From: Rhodocyclaceae bacterium UBA5602
Lineage (GTDB): Bacteria; Pseudomonadota; Gammaproteobacteria; Burkholderiales; Rhodocyclaceae
Assembly (NCBI GenBank): GCA_002424865.1
Contig: DILC01000063.1
Coordinates: forward strand, 1,506-18,886
DNA: 17,381 nucleotides
Direction: 5' to 3'
A model generated the notes under the pieces. The model did not search any database and was not told the DNA's origin. It saw nothing but the letters and a program-made list of their open reading frames with translations. This document shows, in pieces, positions 6,905 through 14,326 of this stretch. Position numbers and translations under genes: made by a program. Within the stretch, counting starts at the first letter, position 1, and each line of letters opens with the position of its first letter.

Positions 6905-8286
6905 GCGACGCGCCGCGGTGTATCAGTTGAACCAATGGCACTGGTCAAGAGCGCTTGCAACTTGTTAAAGCCTGCATCGCTATAGGTTGCCATAGCAGCC
7001 TTGCGGAAGGCGGGATCCGCCCTGACTACGCCAATGCCCTGCGTTGCCCATTCGCTGATCAAGGCCTTGCCGCAATCCAATGCCCGCTGCTCCTGGCCTT
7101 CGTCGTAGGAGATCAGCACTTCGCTTAACAGCGCACGCCACGAGGTGCCTTGCTCAACCACCACGCCGCAGCCTGCTGCCTTGACCACTTCTTTGGTGCG
7201 CTTGGCAAACTTGAGCGCAGACTCGCCCTCAATCGGCATGGCAAATACCAGACGCAGATAACGTGAACCCACCGATTTTTCATATTGCGGCCATTCTGCA
7301 ATGGCATGCCCCTGCATCAAGCCGGCACGGGCAACGGCTGAACCTTCTTTAGCGTCGGTCAAGTTCTCAAGGCGCGCGGCAGAACCCAATTTGCCAGCGA
7401 TGCCATTCAGCATGCCCCAAATCAGATCAACGTTTTTGGGCAAGCCGTAAATTCCGCCATAGATATTCCATGCCGCAGGCGTGCCGCCCAAGAGGGTTTT
7501 CTCGCTTTCGCCATCGATCACCACAATGGTATTGGGCACAATCATGTTGATGCGCAAGTCACGCATGACCTCAACCGCGGCCGACAGCGTGGCCTCGTCA
7601 TCAATGCGGAACGCAAAAGGACGGTACGCCGGAGGGGCTGGCGAAATCCACAAACCGACTTTGGTCGGGATACCCAAACCGGATTGCGTAAAGCTGCCAT
7701 CCACGTAAGGACCAAAGCCCAGCTTGAACAACTGCCAGCAATCACCCGTGGGGAAAGCGCCCATGCCAGTACGGATTTGCTTGCCGTCCGCTGTAATGAC
7801 TTCCAGGCCGCACTGCATCATCAGGTTATCGCTATAGGACGTATAACCAAATGAGCGGTCCCAAATGCTGCCCATGATGGACTCGGCATCATTGCGCCCG
7901 CTATCCACCCACATATCGTGGCCTTTGGCTTTTAAAGCCGCGCGCAAGTCAGCGTGGCTGACCCCCGGCTCGACTAAAACCGTTGCGTGATTTGGGTCGA
8001 TGGAAACGACTGCACGCATACCGGATAAATCAACCAAAACAGGCTCGCTGCTTACTTCAGGCGCCAGCAGGCCATTGCCGCTGGCGTTAGGCGCAACCCA
8101 CAAGGCGACGCCTTCCTGATGCGCGGCTTTTTGAATCGCCTGCACATCCTTGACTGTTTTTGGGCGCACCACTTTCTTCGGCAGATGGGCCATGCCCGCT
8201 GTACCGCGTAAGATTTTTGTGTCGGCCAGCGCTTCTACTGCAACACCGCTCTTTTTAAGCTTGGCTTCTAGCGTCGCTATGGTCAT
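6901..8286 (-). CDS. Divergent VAO/4-cresol dehydrogenase-family FAD protein lacking the usual active-site tyrosines
   Basis: 461 residues from the ATG at 8286, which has GGGAGG seven bases upstream; a TTG at 8307 overlapping the vdcD stop is less likely. The FAD-binding domain and family hallmarks are clear (LVEPGVSHADL at 104-114; LFKLGFGPYVDGSFTQSGLG at 186-205; KVGLWISPAPP). However, by alignment with 4-cresol dehydrogenase and vanillyl-alcohol oxidase the phenol-binding tyrosine of the GYG motif is gone (NASGNGLLA, 67-75). The tyrosine of the C-terminal Tyr-Arg pair is Val (VVR, 420-422), and neither the flavin-linking Tyr (Ala330 there) nor His is present. The C-terminal DPxxILxPGK motif is missing too. 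It therefore probably binds FAD non-covalently and acts on a different substrate, or has a non-catalytic role. It lies between decarboxylase genes D and B and overlaps B by four bases. Confidence 0.85.
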   Translation of the reverse strand: MTIATLEAKLKKSGVAVEALADTKILRGTAGMAHLPKKVVRPKTVKDVQAIQKAAHQEGVALWVAPNASGNGLLAPEVSSEPVLVDLSGMRAVVSIDPNHATVLVEPGVSHADLRAALKAKGHDMWVDSGRNDAESIMGSIWDRSFGYTSYSDNLMMQCGLEVITADGKQIRTGMGAFPTGDCWQLFKLGFGPYVDGSFTQSGLGIPTKVGLWISPAPPAYRPFAFRIDDEATLSAAVEVMRDLRINMIVPNTIVVIDGESEKTLLGGTPAAWNIYGGIYGLPKNVDLIWGMLNGIAGKLGSAARLENLTDAKEGSAVARAGLMQGHAIAEWPQYEKSVGSRYLRLVFAMPIEGESALKFAKRTKEVVKAAGCGVVVEQGTSWRALLSEVLISYDEGQEQRALDCGKALISEWATQGIGVVRADPAFRKAAMATYSDAGFNKLQALLTSAIGSTDTPRRVA

Positions 8287-8303
8287 TATTTTCCTCCCGC
8301 TTC

Positions 8304-8540
8304 TCAAGTTGGTTTGCGTGCAGGCGGAACAACCTGCCGCAGGCTATCAAAATCCACACCCTTCATTTGCGCCCAGGCGGGACGAACCTTGGGATCAATG
8401 GATTCCGCTGGCTCGCTATCGCGCCATGTGTAAGCGCAATCCTTGCAGTGCCATACCCGCCATAAAACCTGGCCATTTTCCATTCCGGCGTGCATTTGCG
8501 TAACGCCCGTAGACTCGCATCGCGGACAAATCGTTTTCAT
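8304..8540 (-). CDS. vdcD: Non-oxidative hydroxyarylic acid decarboxylase subunit D (zinc-ribbon)
   Basis: 78 residues. Two Cys pairs, CPRC (5-8) and CKDC (32-35), form a small zinc-ribbon, followed by AYTWRDSEP, the signature I associate with VdcD/BsdD/ShdD. These small subunits accompany UbiD-type C subunits of vanillate, 4-hydroxybenzoate and related decarboxylases and are absent from ordinary ubiquinone-pathway UbiD. Its presence is therefore the best clue that the UbiD-like neighbour acts on a free 4-hydroxylated aromatic acid. The start overlaps the C-subunit stop (ATGA at 8537-8540), with AAAGGGGG upstream as ribosome site. The exact biochemical role of the D subunit is not well defined. 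Confidence 0.9.
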   Translation of the reverse strand: MKTICPRCESTGVTQMHAGMENGQVLWRVWHCKDCAYTWRDSEPAESIDPKVRPAWAQMKGVDFDSLRQVVPPARKPT

Positions 8541-10021
8541 CGGACGCCCCCTTTCTGAAGCTCACTCAAACGCTGCATCAAAGCGTCAATTTCAGGTCCC
8601 ATCGGCCGATCAACAAGATGCGGATCGGCACCCAGGTTATCCGGCGCCATAAAGCTCGTGGCGTCGATAATCAAGCGATGCCCTTTGCCTGGCACTTCAG
8701 CCGCCGGATCAATCGGCACCATCGGCATATTGGGAATCACGATAATGTCGTTCGCCCGTGTGCGCGTCGACAACGCCCACATCACCTGGTTAAGATCAAA
8801 CGGGTCAACATTCTCATCGACCAGTATCAGGTTTTTCAGGTACATCGTGCCATGCGGCGTGCCCAGCGCACGCATCGCAACCGACTTGGCAAAACCGGAG
8901 AAGCGATTCTTCACCGCAATGATGCCGGTCAAGCCGTGCTGGTACAAGGCATTCACGGCGGCAACTTCCGGGAAGTCTTTTTTCAGCTGGGCGTAAATTG
9001 GCGCAGACGTATTCAGGCCAATCAAGGTATCGTGCTCTGTCCAGCCTTTACCGATATAGATGTTTTCAAAAATCGGATTATTCCGATGGCTCACGCCCGT
9101 CACACGGAACAACGGCACCTTACGCACGCCGCTATAGCTGCCCGGAAACTCGCCAAACGGGCCTTCGACCTCGCGCTGATTGAGCTGTAATTCGCCCTCA
9201 ATCACCATCTCGGTGTCCGCCAGAATATCCGTGCCATTCACCGCTGTCGTCAAGCGTAACGGCGCGCCCATCATTTGCGATGCGTAGGCGAATTCAGACT
9301 CGTCGTAACCCACGGGCGTTGCCGCAAACATCGGCATGGCCGGGTGGTTGCCTATCATGACGGAAACTTTCAGCGGCTTGCCATGCTGCTCAGCCATCAG
9401 CATCTGCCTTCCCATGTCATGCGCCGGGATGGACAGCAGGGTGAAGGTATCCGGCCCCATCACCTGGATGCGGTAAATGCCCACATTCTGCTTGCCAAAG
9501 TTGTCAGGATCCAGCGGATCGCGGCTGACTACGCAAGCCTTGCCGATGTAAAAACCACCGTCATGCGCGTTAATCCGGTACAGCGGCAGAAGGTCATACA
9601 GGTTGATGCCGTGATCAATCCGGTTTTCATGCACCGGCGCATTTTTTGGGTCAACCCGCGCCAGCAAGGGCTTATCCGAACCCCAGCGGCGGATGATCTC
9701 AAAAAACAACTCACGCACAGGCGTCGTTTTTGGCATGCCCAGCAACAAAGCCAGATTGCCAAAACTGCCATGCACATTCACCGCCACGCGCTTGCCAGGA
9801 TAACCACGGATTTTGTCGAAAATAACCGCAGGTCCCGTGGACACGTTATTGCCAGCCGCCACCGAAACATTGCGGATGTCCGGCTCTGGCAAGACGGCAT
9901 CAGGCCATGTCACGCATTGATCGTGCTCACCGAGGTAGTCCAGAAAATCCCGTAAGGAGCCAATCCTTGCGGCAACCGCTTTAGCCTGTGCAGAAAGCGT
10001 GACTTCCTTTTCAGTGTCCAT
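8537..10021 (-). CDS. vdcC: UbiD-family hydroxyarylic acid decarboxylase subunit C
   Basis: 494 residues from the ATG at 10021, which has GGAG six bases upstream and overlaps the end of the aldehyde dehydrogenase gene by 11 bases; an ATG at 10096 lies deep in that gene and is unlikely. UbiD family features include IYRIQVMGPDT (182-192), the Glu-containing EVEGPFGEFPGSYSG (284-298), and NPIFENIYIGKGWTEHD (315-331). The enzyme uses prenylated FMN made by UbiX and a divalent metal plus K+ to decarboxylate, or in reverse carboxylate, aromatic acids. With the D and B subunit genes close by it fits vanillate or 4-hydroxybenzoate decarboxylase, giving guaiacol or phenol. It follows an aromatic aldehyde dehydrogenase, whose product would be the acid. 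The choice between vanillate and 4-hydroxybenzoate cannot be made from sequence. Confidence 0.9.
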   Translation of the reverse strand: MDTEKEVTLSAQAKAVAARIGSLRDFLDYLGEHDQCVTWPDAVLPEPDIRNVSVAAGNNVSTGPAVIFDKIRGYPGKRVAVNVHGSFGNLALLLGMPKTTPVRELFFEIIRRWGSDKPLLARVDPKNAPVHENRIDHGINLYDLLPLYRINAHDGGFYIGKACVVSRDPLDPDNFGKQNVGIYRIQVMGPDTFTLLSIPAHDMGRQMLMAEQHGKPLKVSVMIGNHPAMPMFAATPVGYDESEFAYASQMMGAPLRLTTAVNGTDILADTEMVIEGELQLNQREVEGPFGEFPGSYSGVRKVPLFRVTGVSHRNNPIFENIYIGKGWTEHDTLIGLNTSAPIYAQLKKDFPEVAAVNALYQHGLTGIIAVKNRFSGFAKSVAMRALGTPHGTMYLKNLILVDENVDPFDLNQVMWALSTRTRANDIIVIPNMPMVPIDPAAEVPGKGHRLIIDATSFMAPDNLGADPHLVDRPMGPEIDALMQRLSELQKGGVR

Positions 10022-11459
10022 GGGCGGCTCCAGGCGCTTGTATGGTGACCCACTTCCACTCGGTGCAGTGGTCAATATCGGTCTGCGCGCCTTCACGCCC
10101 CATGCCGGAGTCGCCTACGCCACCAAACGGCACATGCGGTTCGTCATGCAGCGTGGGGGCATTGATGTGCACCATGCCCGCGTGGATACTTTGCGATAAA
10201 CGCATGGCTTCGGCCAGATTCTGCGTAAACACAGCGGCCGACAGGCCATACGGCGTATCGTTGGCAATCGCCAAAGCGGCATCAGCTGAATCCACTTTAT
10301 ACACGGCAGTGACAGGACCAAAGGTTTCTTCCTGATAGCAAACCATGCTTGGATTCACGTTGGTAAGAATGGTCGGCAGACACCGGTTGCCTTCCCATTG
10401 CCCCCCCATCTCCAGCGTTGCGCCATTGGCCACGGCATTTTCGATGTGATGGCGGATACGGTCGCGTTGACGCTGCGAAATAATCGGCCCCAACATGGTT
10501 TGCGGGCTGCGCAAATCACCATAGCCTACCTTGGCCGCAGCGGCTTTATAGCGCTTCAAGAACTCATCGTAAATCGGCGCCTCAACCAGAATCCGGCTGG
10601 ACGCCATGCAGGCCTGCCCCTGAAACAGGAACATGCCAAACACAGCGGCCTGCACTGCCGCGTCAAGATCCGCATCTTTCAGGATAATCAGCGGGTTTTT
10701 ACCGCCAAGCTCCAGCAAGGCGCGCTTCATGTGCTCGCCACACAGCATGGACAAGTGACGGCCAACGCGGGTTGAACCCGTGAAATTAACCCCCTTGATG
10801 CGCGGGTGCGTGACCAGGCTATCGCCAATCTCATGCCCAAAGCCGGTGATCACGTTAAATGAACCTGCAGGAAAACCCGCATCGCGGAACAGTTCGGCCA
10901 CCAGCAAGGCTAGCGCAGGCGCTTCTTCCGAGGCCAGCAAAACGACGGTATTGCCTGTCGCCAAGGGGCCTGTGCACTGCTTCATCGCCTTGATCAGCGG
11001 CACATTGAACGGTGTGATGCAGGCGAACACACCCAAGGGCTCCCTCACGCTCATGCTGAAGCGGCCGGGCACATCCGAAGGCAGCGTTTGGCCCGTGATG
11101 CGACGCGGAATGCCGGCTGCCGTGCGCAGATGCGCAATGGCGTATTTAATCTCGAAATGCGCCTTGAGCATGGGCGAGCCGATTTCGTCGATCAGCACGT
11201 CGGCAAACACCTCCTTGCGCTCTTCGAGCAAATCAGCCGCTTTGCTCAGCCACGTCTCGCGCTGGCCGGGCGGCGTCGTGCGGTAGCTGGCAAAGGCGGC
11301 ATGCGCTGCCTCAACGGCCAAATGCACATCCTCTGCTGACGCCTTGGCCACCTCGGCATAAGGACCATCGTCAAGGGGATTGTGATCAATGAAAACGGCA
11401 TTGTCTTTGGCGGCCTGGTACTTGCCACCAATCCACAGATTAAGTTTTTTAACTGACAT
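10011..11459 (-). CDS. Aromatic aldehyde dehydrogenase (vanillin/4-hydroxybenzaldehyde dehydrogenase-like)
   Basis: 482 residues, full-length NAD(P)-dependent aldehyde dehydrogenase. Catalytic residues are present: Asn152 in TPFNVP, Glu250 in LLELGGKNP, Cys284 in GQACMASSR; HVPFGGVGDSGMGREG lies near the C-terminus. The sequence resembles vanillin and benzaldehyde dehydrogenases. In the cofactor site the lysine normally in VVLKxSE is Leu175 (VVLLASEEAP), while Glu178 is kept; this may alter NAD/NADP preference. It should oxidise the aldehyde made from a 4-alkylphenol by the flavocytochrome upstream to the acid used by the decarboxylase downstream. The start at 11459 has GAGGAG six bases upstream and lies 16 bases after the cytochrome stop. 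Its last codons overlap the vdcC start. Confidence 0.9.
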   Translation of the reverse strand: MSVKKLNLWIGGKYQAAKDNAVFIDHNPLDDGPYAEVAKASAEDVHLAVEAAHAAFASYRTTPPGQRETWLSKAADLLEERKEVFADVLIDEIGSPMLKAHFEIKYAIAHLRTAAGIPRRITGQTLPSDVPGRFSMSVREPLGVFACITPFNVPLIKAMKQCTGPLATGNTVVLLASEEAPALALLVAELFRDAGFPAGSFNVITGFGHEIGDSLVTHPRIKGVNFTGSTRVGRHLSMLCGEHMKRALLELGGKNPLIILKDADLDAAVQAAVFGMFLFQGQACMASSRILVEAPIYDEFLKRYKAAAAKVGYGDLRSPQTMLGPIISQRQRDRIRHHIENAVANGATLEMGGQWEGNRCLPTILTNVNPSMVCYQEETFGPVTAVYKVDSADAALAIANDTPYGLSAAVFTQNLAEAMRLSQSIHAGMVHINAPTLHDEPHVPFGGVGDSGMGREGAQTDIDHCTEWKWVTIQAPGAAHGH

Positions 11460-11475
11460 CTAAAGCTCCTCGTGG

Positions 11476-11889
11476 TTATTTTTTCCCTGCCGGGTGCGGG
11501 CCTGCTGACAAATAAGCAGCCAGTGCGTCAAGCTCCTGGTTATTGAGTTCACCCATACGAAAACCCGGCATCAGCCCGCGCCCATTGCGTACGATGTAGC
11601 GTACAAAATCAGGCACTAAATTATCGCGGTCAGCGAGCGCGGCCTTGTCTTTGCCATAGAGAAAACCCAAGGCCTCGGTGCCTGGATAGCCCAGCCCACG
11701 CTCATGACAGATCGTGCAATAGTGCTGATAAACAGCCTCGCCTTGTGCCAATATGGCTGGGCTTGCGGGCACAGCAGCTGCATCTGCGGCATACGCCGTA
11801 TTGCCAGCGCCGACTATTCCACCGATCAAAACCGCACCCAGCAAGCGTTGTTTCATCATTGACTTTAAAAGTAACGCCACTTTCATCAT
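11476..11889 (-). CDS. pchC: Periplasmic cytochrome c subunit of 4-cresol dehydrogenase/eugenol hydroxylase type
   Basis: 137 residues. An N-terminal Sec signal peptide (hydrophobic core at about 16-30, probable cleavage after AYA at 32-34) is followed by a single haem c site, CTICH at 58-62, and a likely axial methionine, Met107 in GRGLMPGF. The size and order match PchC-type cytochromes that take electrons from the partner flavoprotein and pass them to the respiratory chain. The ATG at 11889 overlaps the flavoprotein stop (ATGA). Because GGGGAGG is very close to it, the second ATG at 11886 may be the real start; the mature protein is the same. Being next to the flavoprotein argues for a flavocytochrome dehydrogenase, not an H2O2-producing oxidase. 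Confidence 0.88.
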   Translation of the reverse strand: MMKVALLLKSMMKQRLLGAVLIGGIVGAGNTAYAADAAAVPASPAILAQGEAVYQHYCTICHERGLGYPGTEALGFLYGKDKAALADRDNLVPDFVRYIVRNGRGLMPGFRMGELNNQELDALAAYLSAGPHPAGKK

Positions 11890-13460
11890 GCCCTCCCCTT
11901 GCGCATCGACTTGGGCCAGATGCCCATTTTCCCTGGCGACAAAATGCCAGACGGATCAACCGCATCCTTGACCTTTTCATGCATTCTCAGCAACGCGGAA
12001 TCATTCCAGTTGTAGGTGCCTGCAATGCGGTCCATAAAGTCGATATGCGTCCGGTATTCGCCATAACCGGCGGCCGCTGCCGCATCCACCAACTCGCCAA
12101 ACAGCTTGTTCGCGCGCGCTTTTTGCTTGGCGTCGTAGCGATCGAACGTCAGGCAGAAAATGTGGTGCATGTCACGCCAACCCACAGCGAACTCGCCACA
12201 GTAATCAAAACCTGCCTTGTTGCAACGGTCGCGGATCAACTCATACTGCTTGGTGGCATCATCGCCCGTCACAGGCGAAATCGGCGAAAAGTCGATGTGC
12301 GCGCCATTCGGAATCCAGTTCATCACACTGTATTCGGTCATGTTCGGAATGCCCGCACCTAACTTTTTGCGATATTGCCAAGCCGCATCATCAGCCGGCC
12401 GGTCTTCATCAAAATAAAACTTCGCGCCCGGAATGCTGGCAAAGGCATCGCGAACCACTTCCCACGTGTTGTCCATCATGGGCGGCGGGCCATACAAGGC
12501 GCCATAGAAATTCCACGCGCCAATCTTTAGATCACTGCGCATTTTCTTGCGCACGCTATCGGGGATAGGGCCCTTGCCTGTGTAGTAGTCGCGGCGCGTT
12601 ACTTGCACGGCCGCCTCCCACAACATCTCGACCGTCATCGCCACGGCCGGTACCAGCATATTCACTTTTAGCGGACGCAACACTTCAGTAATCGCGTGCA
12701 GATCGCTTTCTTTCTCAAACGTGATCATGTAAGGACGATAGCCCGGCGGCTCCGGCATCAGCCAGATACCGATCTGGGTGACTACACCAAAGTTGGACTG
12801 GGTAAACAAGCCATCGACCGATGGGCCAAAACCATATTTATACAGATGGCTGGTCTGGCTGCCAGGCAAAGCACCCATACCGGTATTGACGATGGTGCCG
12901 TCAGCCATCACCACTTGCATGCCACACTGCATGGTCACGTGGTCGCCGTAGGGAGTATAGCCCACACCGTGCTCTGTCATGTTGGGCAACACACCACCCC
13001 AGCCGGGCGCCGCGCAATCCACCCATAATTTGCTGCCGATTTTCTGCAGGTGGCGGTAAAGATCCAGATAACTCACGCCTGGCTCAACCACGGCATAACC
13101 GTGCTTCTCATTCACTTCAAGAATCCGGTTCATGCGCTTTAAGTCAAGCACAATGTAGCCCGCCTTACGCGGCGCAGGCCCACCGTAAGCAAAGTTCTTG
13201 CCTGTTGAAACCGTCCACAATGGCGCCTTGTAGTGGCGCGCCACTTCCAGCACACGCTGCAACTCTTCCACATTGGCTGGCGCAACCGCAGCCGATGGCT
13301 GATGCAGCTCAGCGGGCGTCGTTAAATAGGCATCGTTATAAGCGGGCAATTCCCATTGCGCATCGGTAAAGACATGTTCGCGACCCACGACTTTTTGCAG
13401 ATCGGCAACCAGCGCGGCAAATTGCTCGCGCTTAATTCCGGGAGGTAGAACGGCTTCCAT
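11886..13460 (-). CDS. pchF: Flavoprotein subunit of a 4-alkylphenol hydroxylase (4-cresol dehydrogenase/vanillyl-alcohol oxidase family)
   Basis: 524 residues from the ATG at 13460, which has AGGAG seven bases upstream and shares a base with the preceding stop (TGATG); an ATG at 13481 precedes the ribosome site and is unlikely. Enzymes of this family oxidise a 4-alkylphenol to a quinone methide and add water. The phenol-binding residues are conserved: Tyr92 in NFAYGG, and Tyr469-Arg470 in GEYRTH (VAO Tyr108, Tyr503, Arg504). The flavin link differs from 4-cresol dehydrogenase: its Tyr384 position is Met380 here, while His388 in NWIPNGAH matches the FAD-linking His422 of vanillyl-alcohol oxidase. 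The C-terminus (DPSGILSPGKMGIWP) is also VAO-like. The Asp170 position of VAO is Ala. No signal peptide is seen although the cytochrome partner is exported. Eugenol hydroxylase or creosol/p-cresol hydroxylase are the best guesses; the symbol is family-level. Confidence 0.88.
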   Translation of the reverse strand: MEAVLPPGIKREQFAALVADLQKVVGREHVFTDAQWELPAYNDAYLTTPAELHQPSAAVAPANVEELQRVLEVARHYKAPLWTVSTGKNFAYGGPAPRKAGYIVLDLKRMNRILEVNEKHGYAVVEPGVSYLDLYRHLQKIGSKLWVDCAAPGWGGVLPNMTEHGVGYTPYGDHVTMQCGMQVVMADGTIVNTGMGALPGSQTSHLYKYGFGPSVDGLFTQSNFGVVTQIGIWLMPEPPGYRPYMITFEKESDLHAITEVLRPLKVNMLVPAVAMTVEMLWEAAVQVTRRDYYTGKGPIPDSVRKKMRSDLKIGAWNFYGALYGPPPMMDNTWEVVRDAFASIPGAKFYFDEDRPADDAAWQYRKKLGAGIPNMTEYSVMNWIPNGAHIDFSPISPVTGDDATKQYELIRDRCNKAGFDYCGEFAVGWRDMHHIFCLTFDRYDAKQKARANKLFGELVDAAAAAGYGEYRTHIDFMDRIAGTYNWNDSALLRMHEKVKDAVDPSGILSPGKMGIWPKSMRKGRA

Positions 13461-14080
13461 CAGACAGCTCCTTTCGGCCAAGCTAATAAGGACACAAGAT
13501 CACCACCCGGCCATGCAGGCGAAGTCAAATCAAGGGTTTTGCGTTCGGCGCCAGAAGAAAGATCACCACGCCCCATGGAAGCCAGCACCACGGCATACTG
13601 CGCAGGGTCCTTCACGCGATCCACCCAGCCTGATAGCTGTGCCATCGGCGTCTCCAGCCCCGTAAACTCATGGCTCATTTCGCCACCGGCAAGACGATGG
13701 TGGCGCGCTTCGAGCACGACACGCCAGCCAGGCTCCAGCATATTGCGCACGGCAAACACCGTCGCCGGGCGCCCCAGGACAGCCAATGCACGGCCACGCG
13801 CTGACGCCAAGGCATCCATCATGGCATGCCAGCCAGACGCTTCATCCAAGGTGAGCATTTGGTAAGCCAAGCCCATTTGGCGTACACCGGCGGCCATATC
13901 AGCCCCCATGGCAGCATCTGCCTCAAAAAGACACAAGCTGCTTTCGGCTTTAGCCATCCCGGTGACAGTGCCCGCAACAGCACTTCCTGCCACACCAAAC
14001 GACGTTAATAGCGGCAAAGCAACACTGCTGCGTACTGTTGCCTGCAGAAATGTGCGTCGCGAAGTTAAAGTCACGCCCAT
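13460..14080 (-). CDS. Tat-signal protein of unknown function, coupled to the flavoprotein gene
   Basis: 206 residues. The N-terminus has a textbook twin-arginine motif, SRRTFLQ at 7-13, followed by a hydrophobic stretch (about 18-37) and a possible AxA-type cleavage region. The mature part of about 165 residues has alternating hydrophobic and Ala/Gly-rich segments, one Cys (Cys50) near its start and no cofactor motif that I recognise. The ribosome site GAGGAGG precedes the ATG. Its stop overlaps the flavoprotein start, so both are made together. Unknown small genes are also found beside pch/ehy flavocytochrome genes elsewhere (pchX, from memory); I cannot say whether this is homologous. A role in exporting, maturing or holding the flavoprotein in the periplasm is an inference from position only. 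Confidence 0.82.
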   Translation of the reverse strand: MGVTLTSRRTFLQATVRSSVALPLLTSFGVAGSAVAGTVTGMAKAESSLCLFEADAAMGADMAAGVRQMGLAYQMLTLDEASGWHAMMDALASARGRALAVLGRPATVFAVRNMLEPGWRVVLEARHHRLAGGEMSHEFTGLETPMAQLSGWVDRVKDPAQYAVVLASMGRGDLSSGAERKTLDLTSPAWPGGDLVSLLAWPKGAV

Positions 14081-14102
14081 AAAGACCTCCTCACTCTGAA
14101 AA

Positions 14103-14131
14103 AATTTATTCTAAATACCGAACCATGTCAG
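14103..14131 (-). promoter_or_regulatory. Weak candidate promoter for the Tat protein-flavocytochrome operon
   Basis: On the minus strand CTGACA (14131-14126) is followed after 17 bases by TAAATT (14108-14103), five and four matches to the consensus hexamers. The start would be near 14096, leaving a leader of only about 16 bases that still contains the strong GAGGAGG. The 246-base gap between dmpD and this gene makes a promoter likely somewhere here; this is the best match seen by eye. Confidence 0.3.
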
Positions 14132-14326
14132 GACAGGCAACGCTGCTTTGGTTTTGGCTTTTTTTCTTGATGGTCCTGGCAAGCGCCTATAAAAACAAGC
14201 CACTCACCAGGCCAGGGAACTCACTACACAATAAGTCTAAAAGCAGCTATCAGCACCCTTCGGCAAACGACACACGCAGATAAATGCCAAGATGCCAGAT
14301 GCTTCACAGCCGAGCGGCCAAATCAA

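Noticed and set aside
6275..10021. Phthaloyl-CoA decarboxylase (UbiD/UbiX pair of phthalate degraders)
   Set aside because: The VdcD-like zinc-ribbon subunit and aldehyde dehydrogenase context point to a free hydroxyaryl acid; no CoA transferase or ligase for phthalate is seen.
14270..14300. Possible sigma-54 promoter (GG/GC pair) between dmpD and the Tat gene
   Set aside because: The spacing between GG and GC is nine, not ten, bases and the surrounding consensus is poor.
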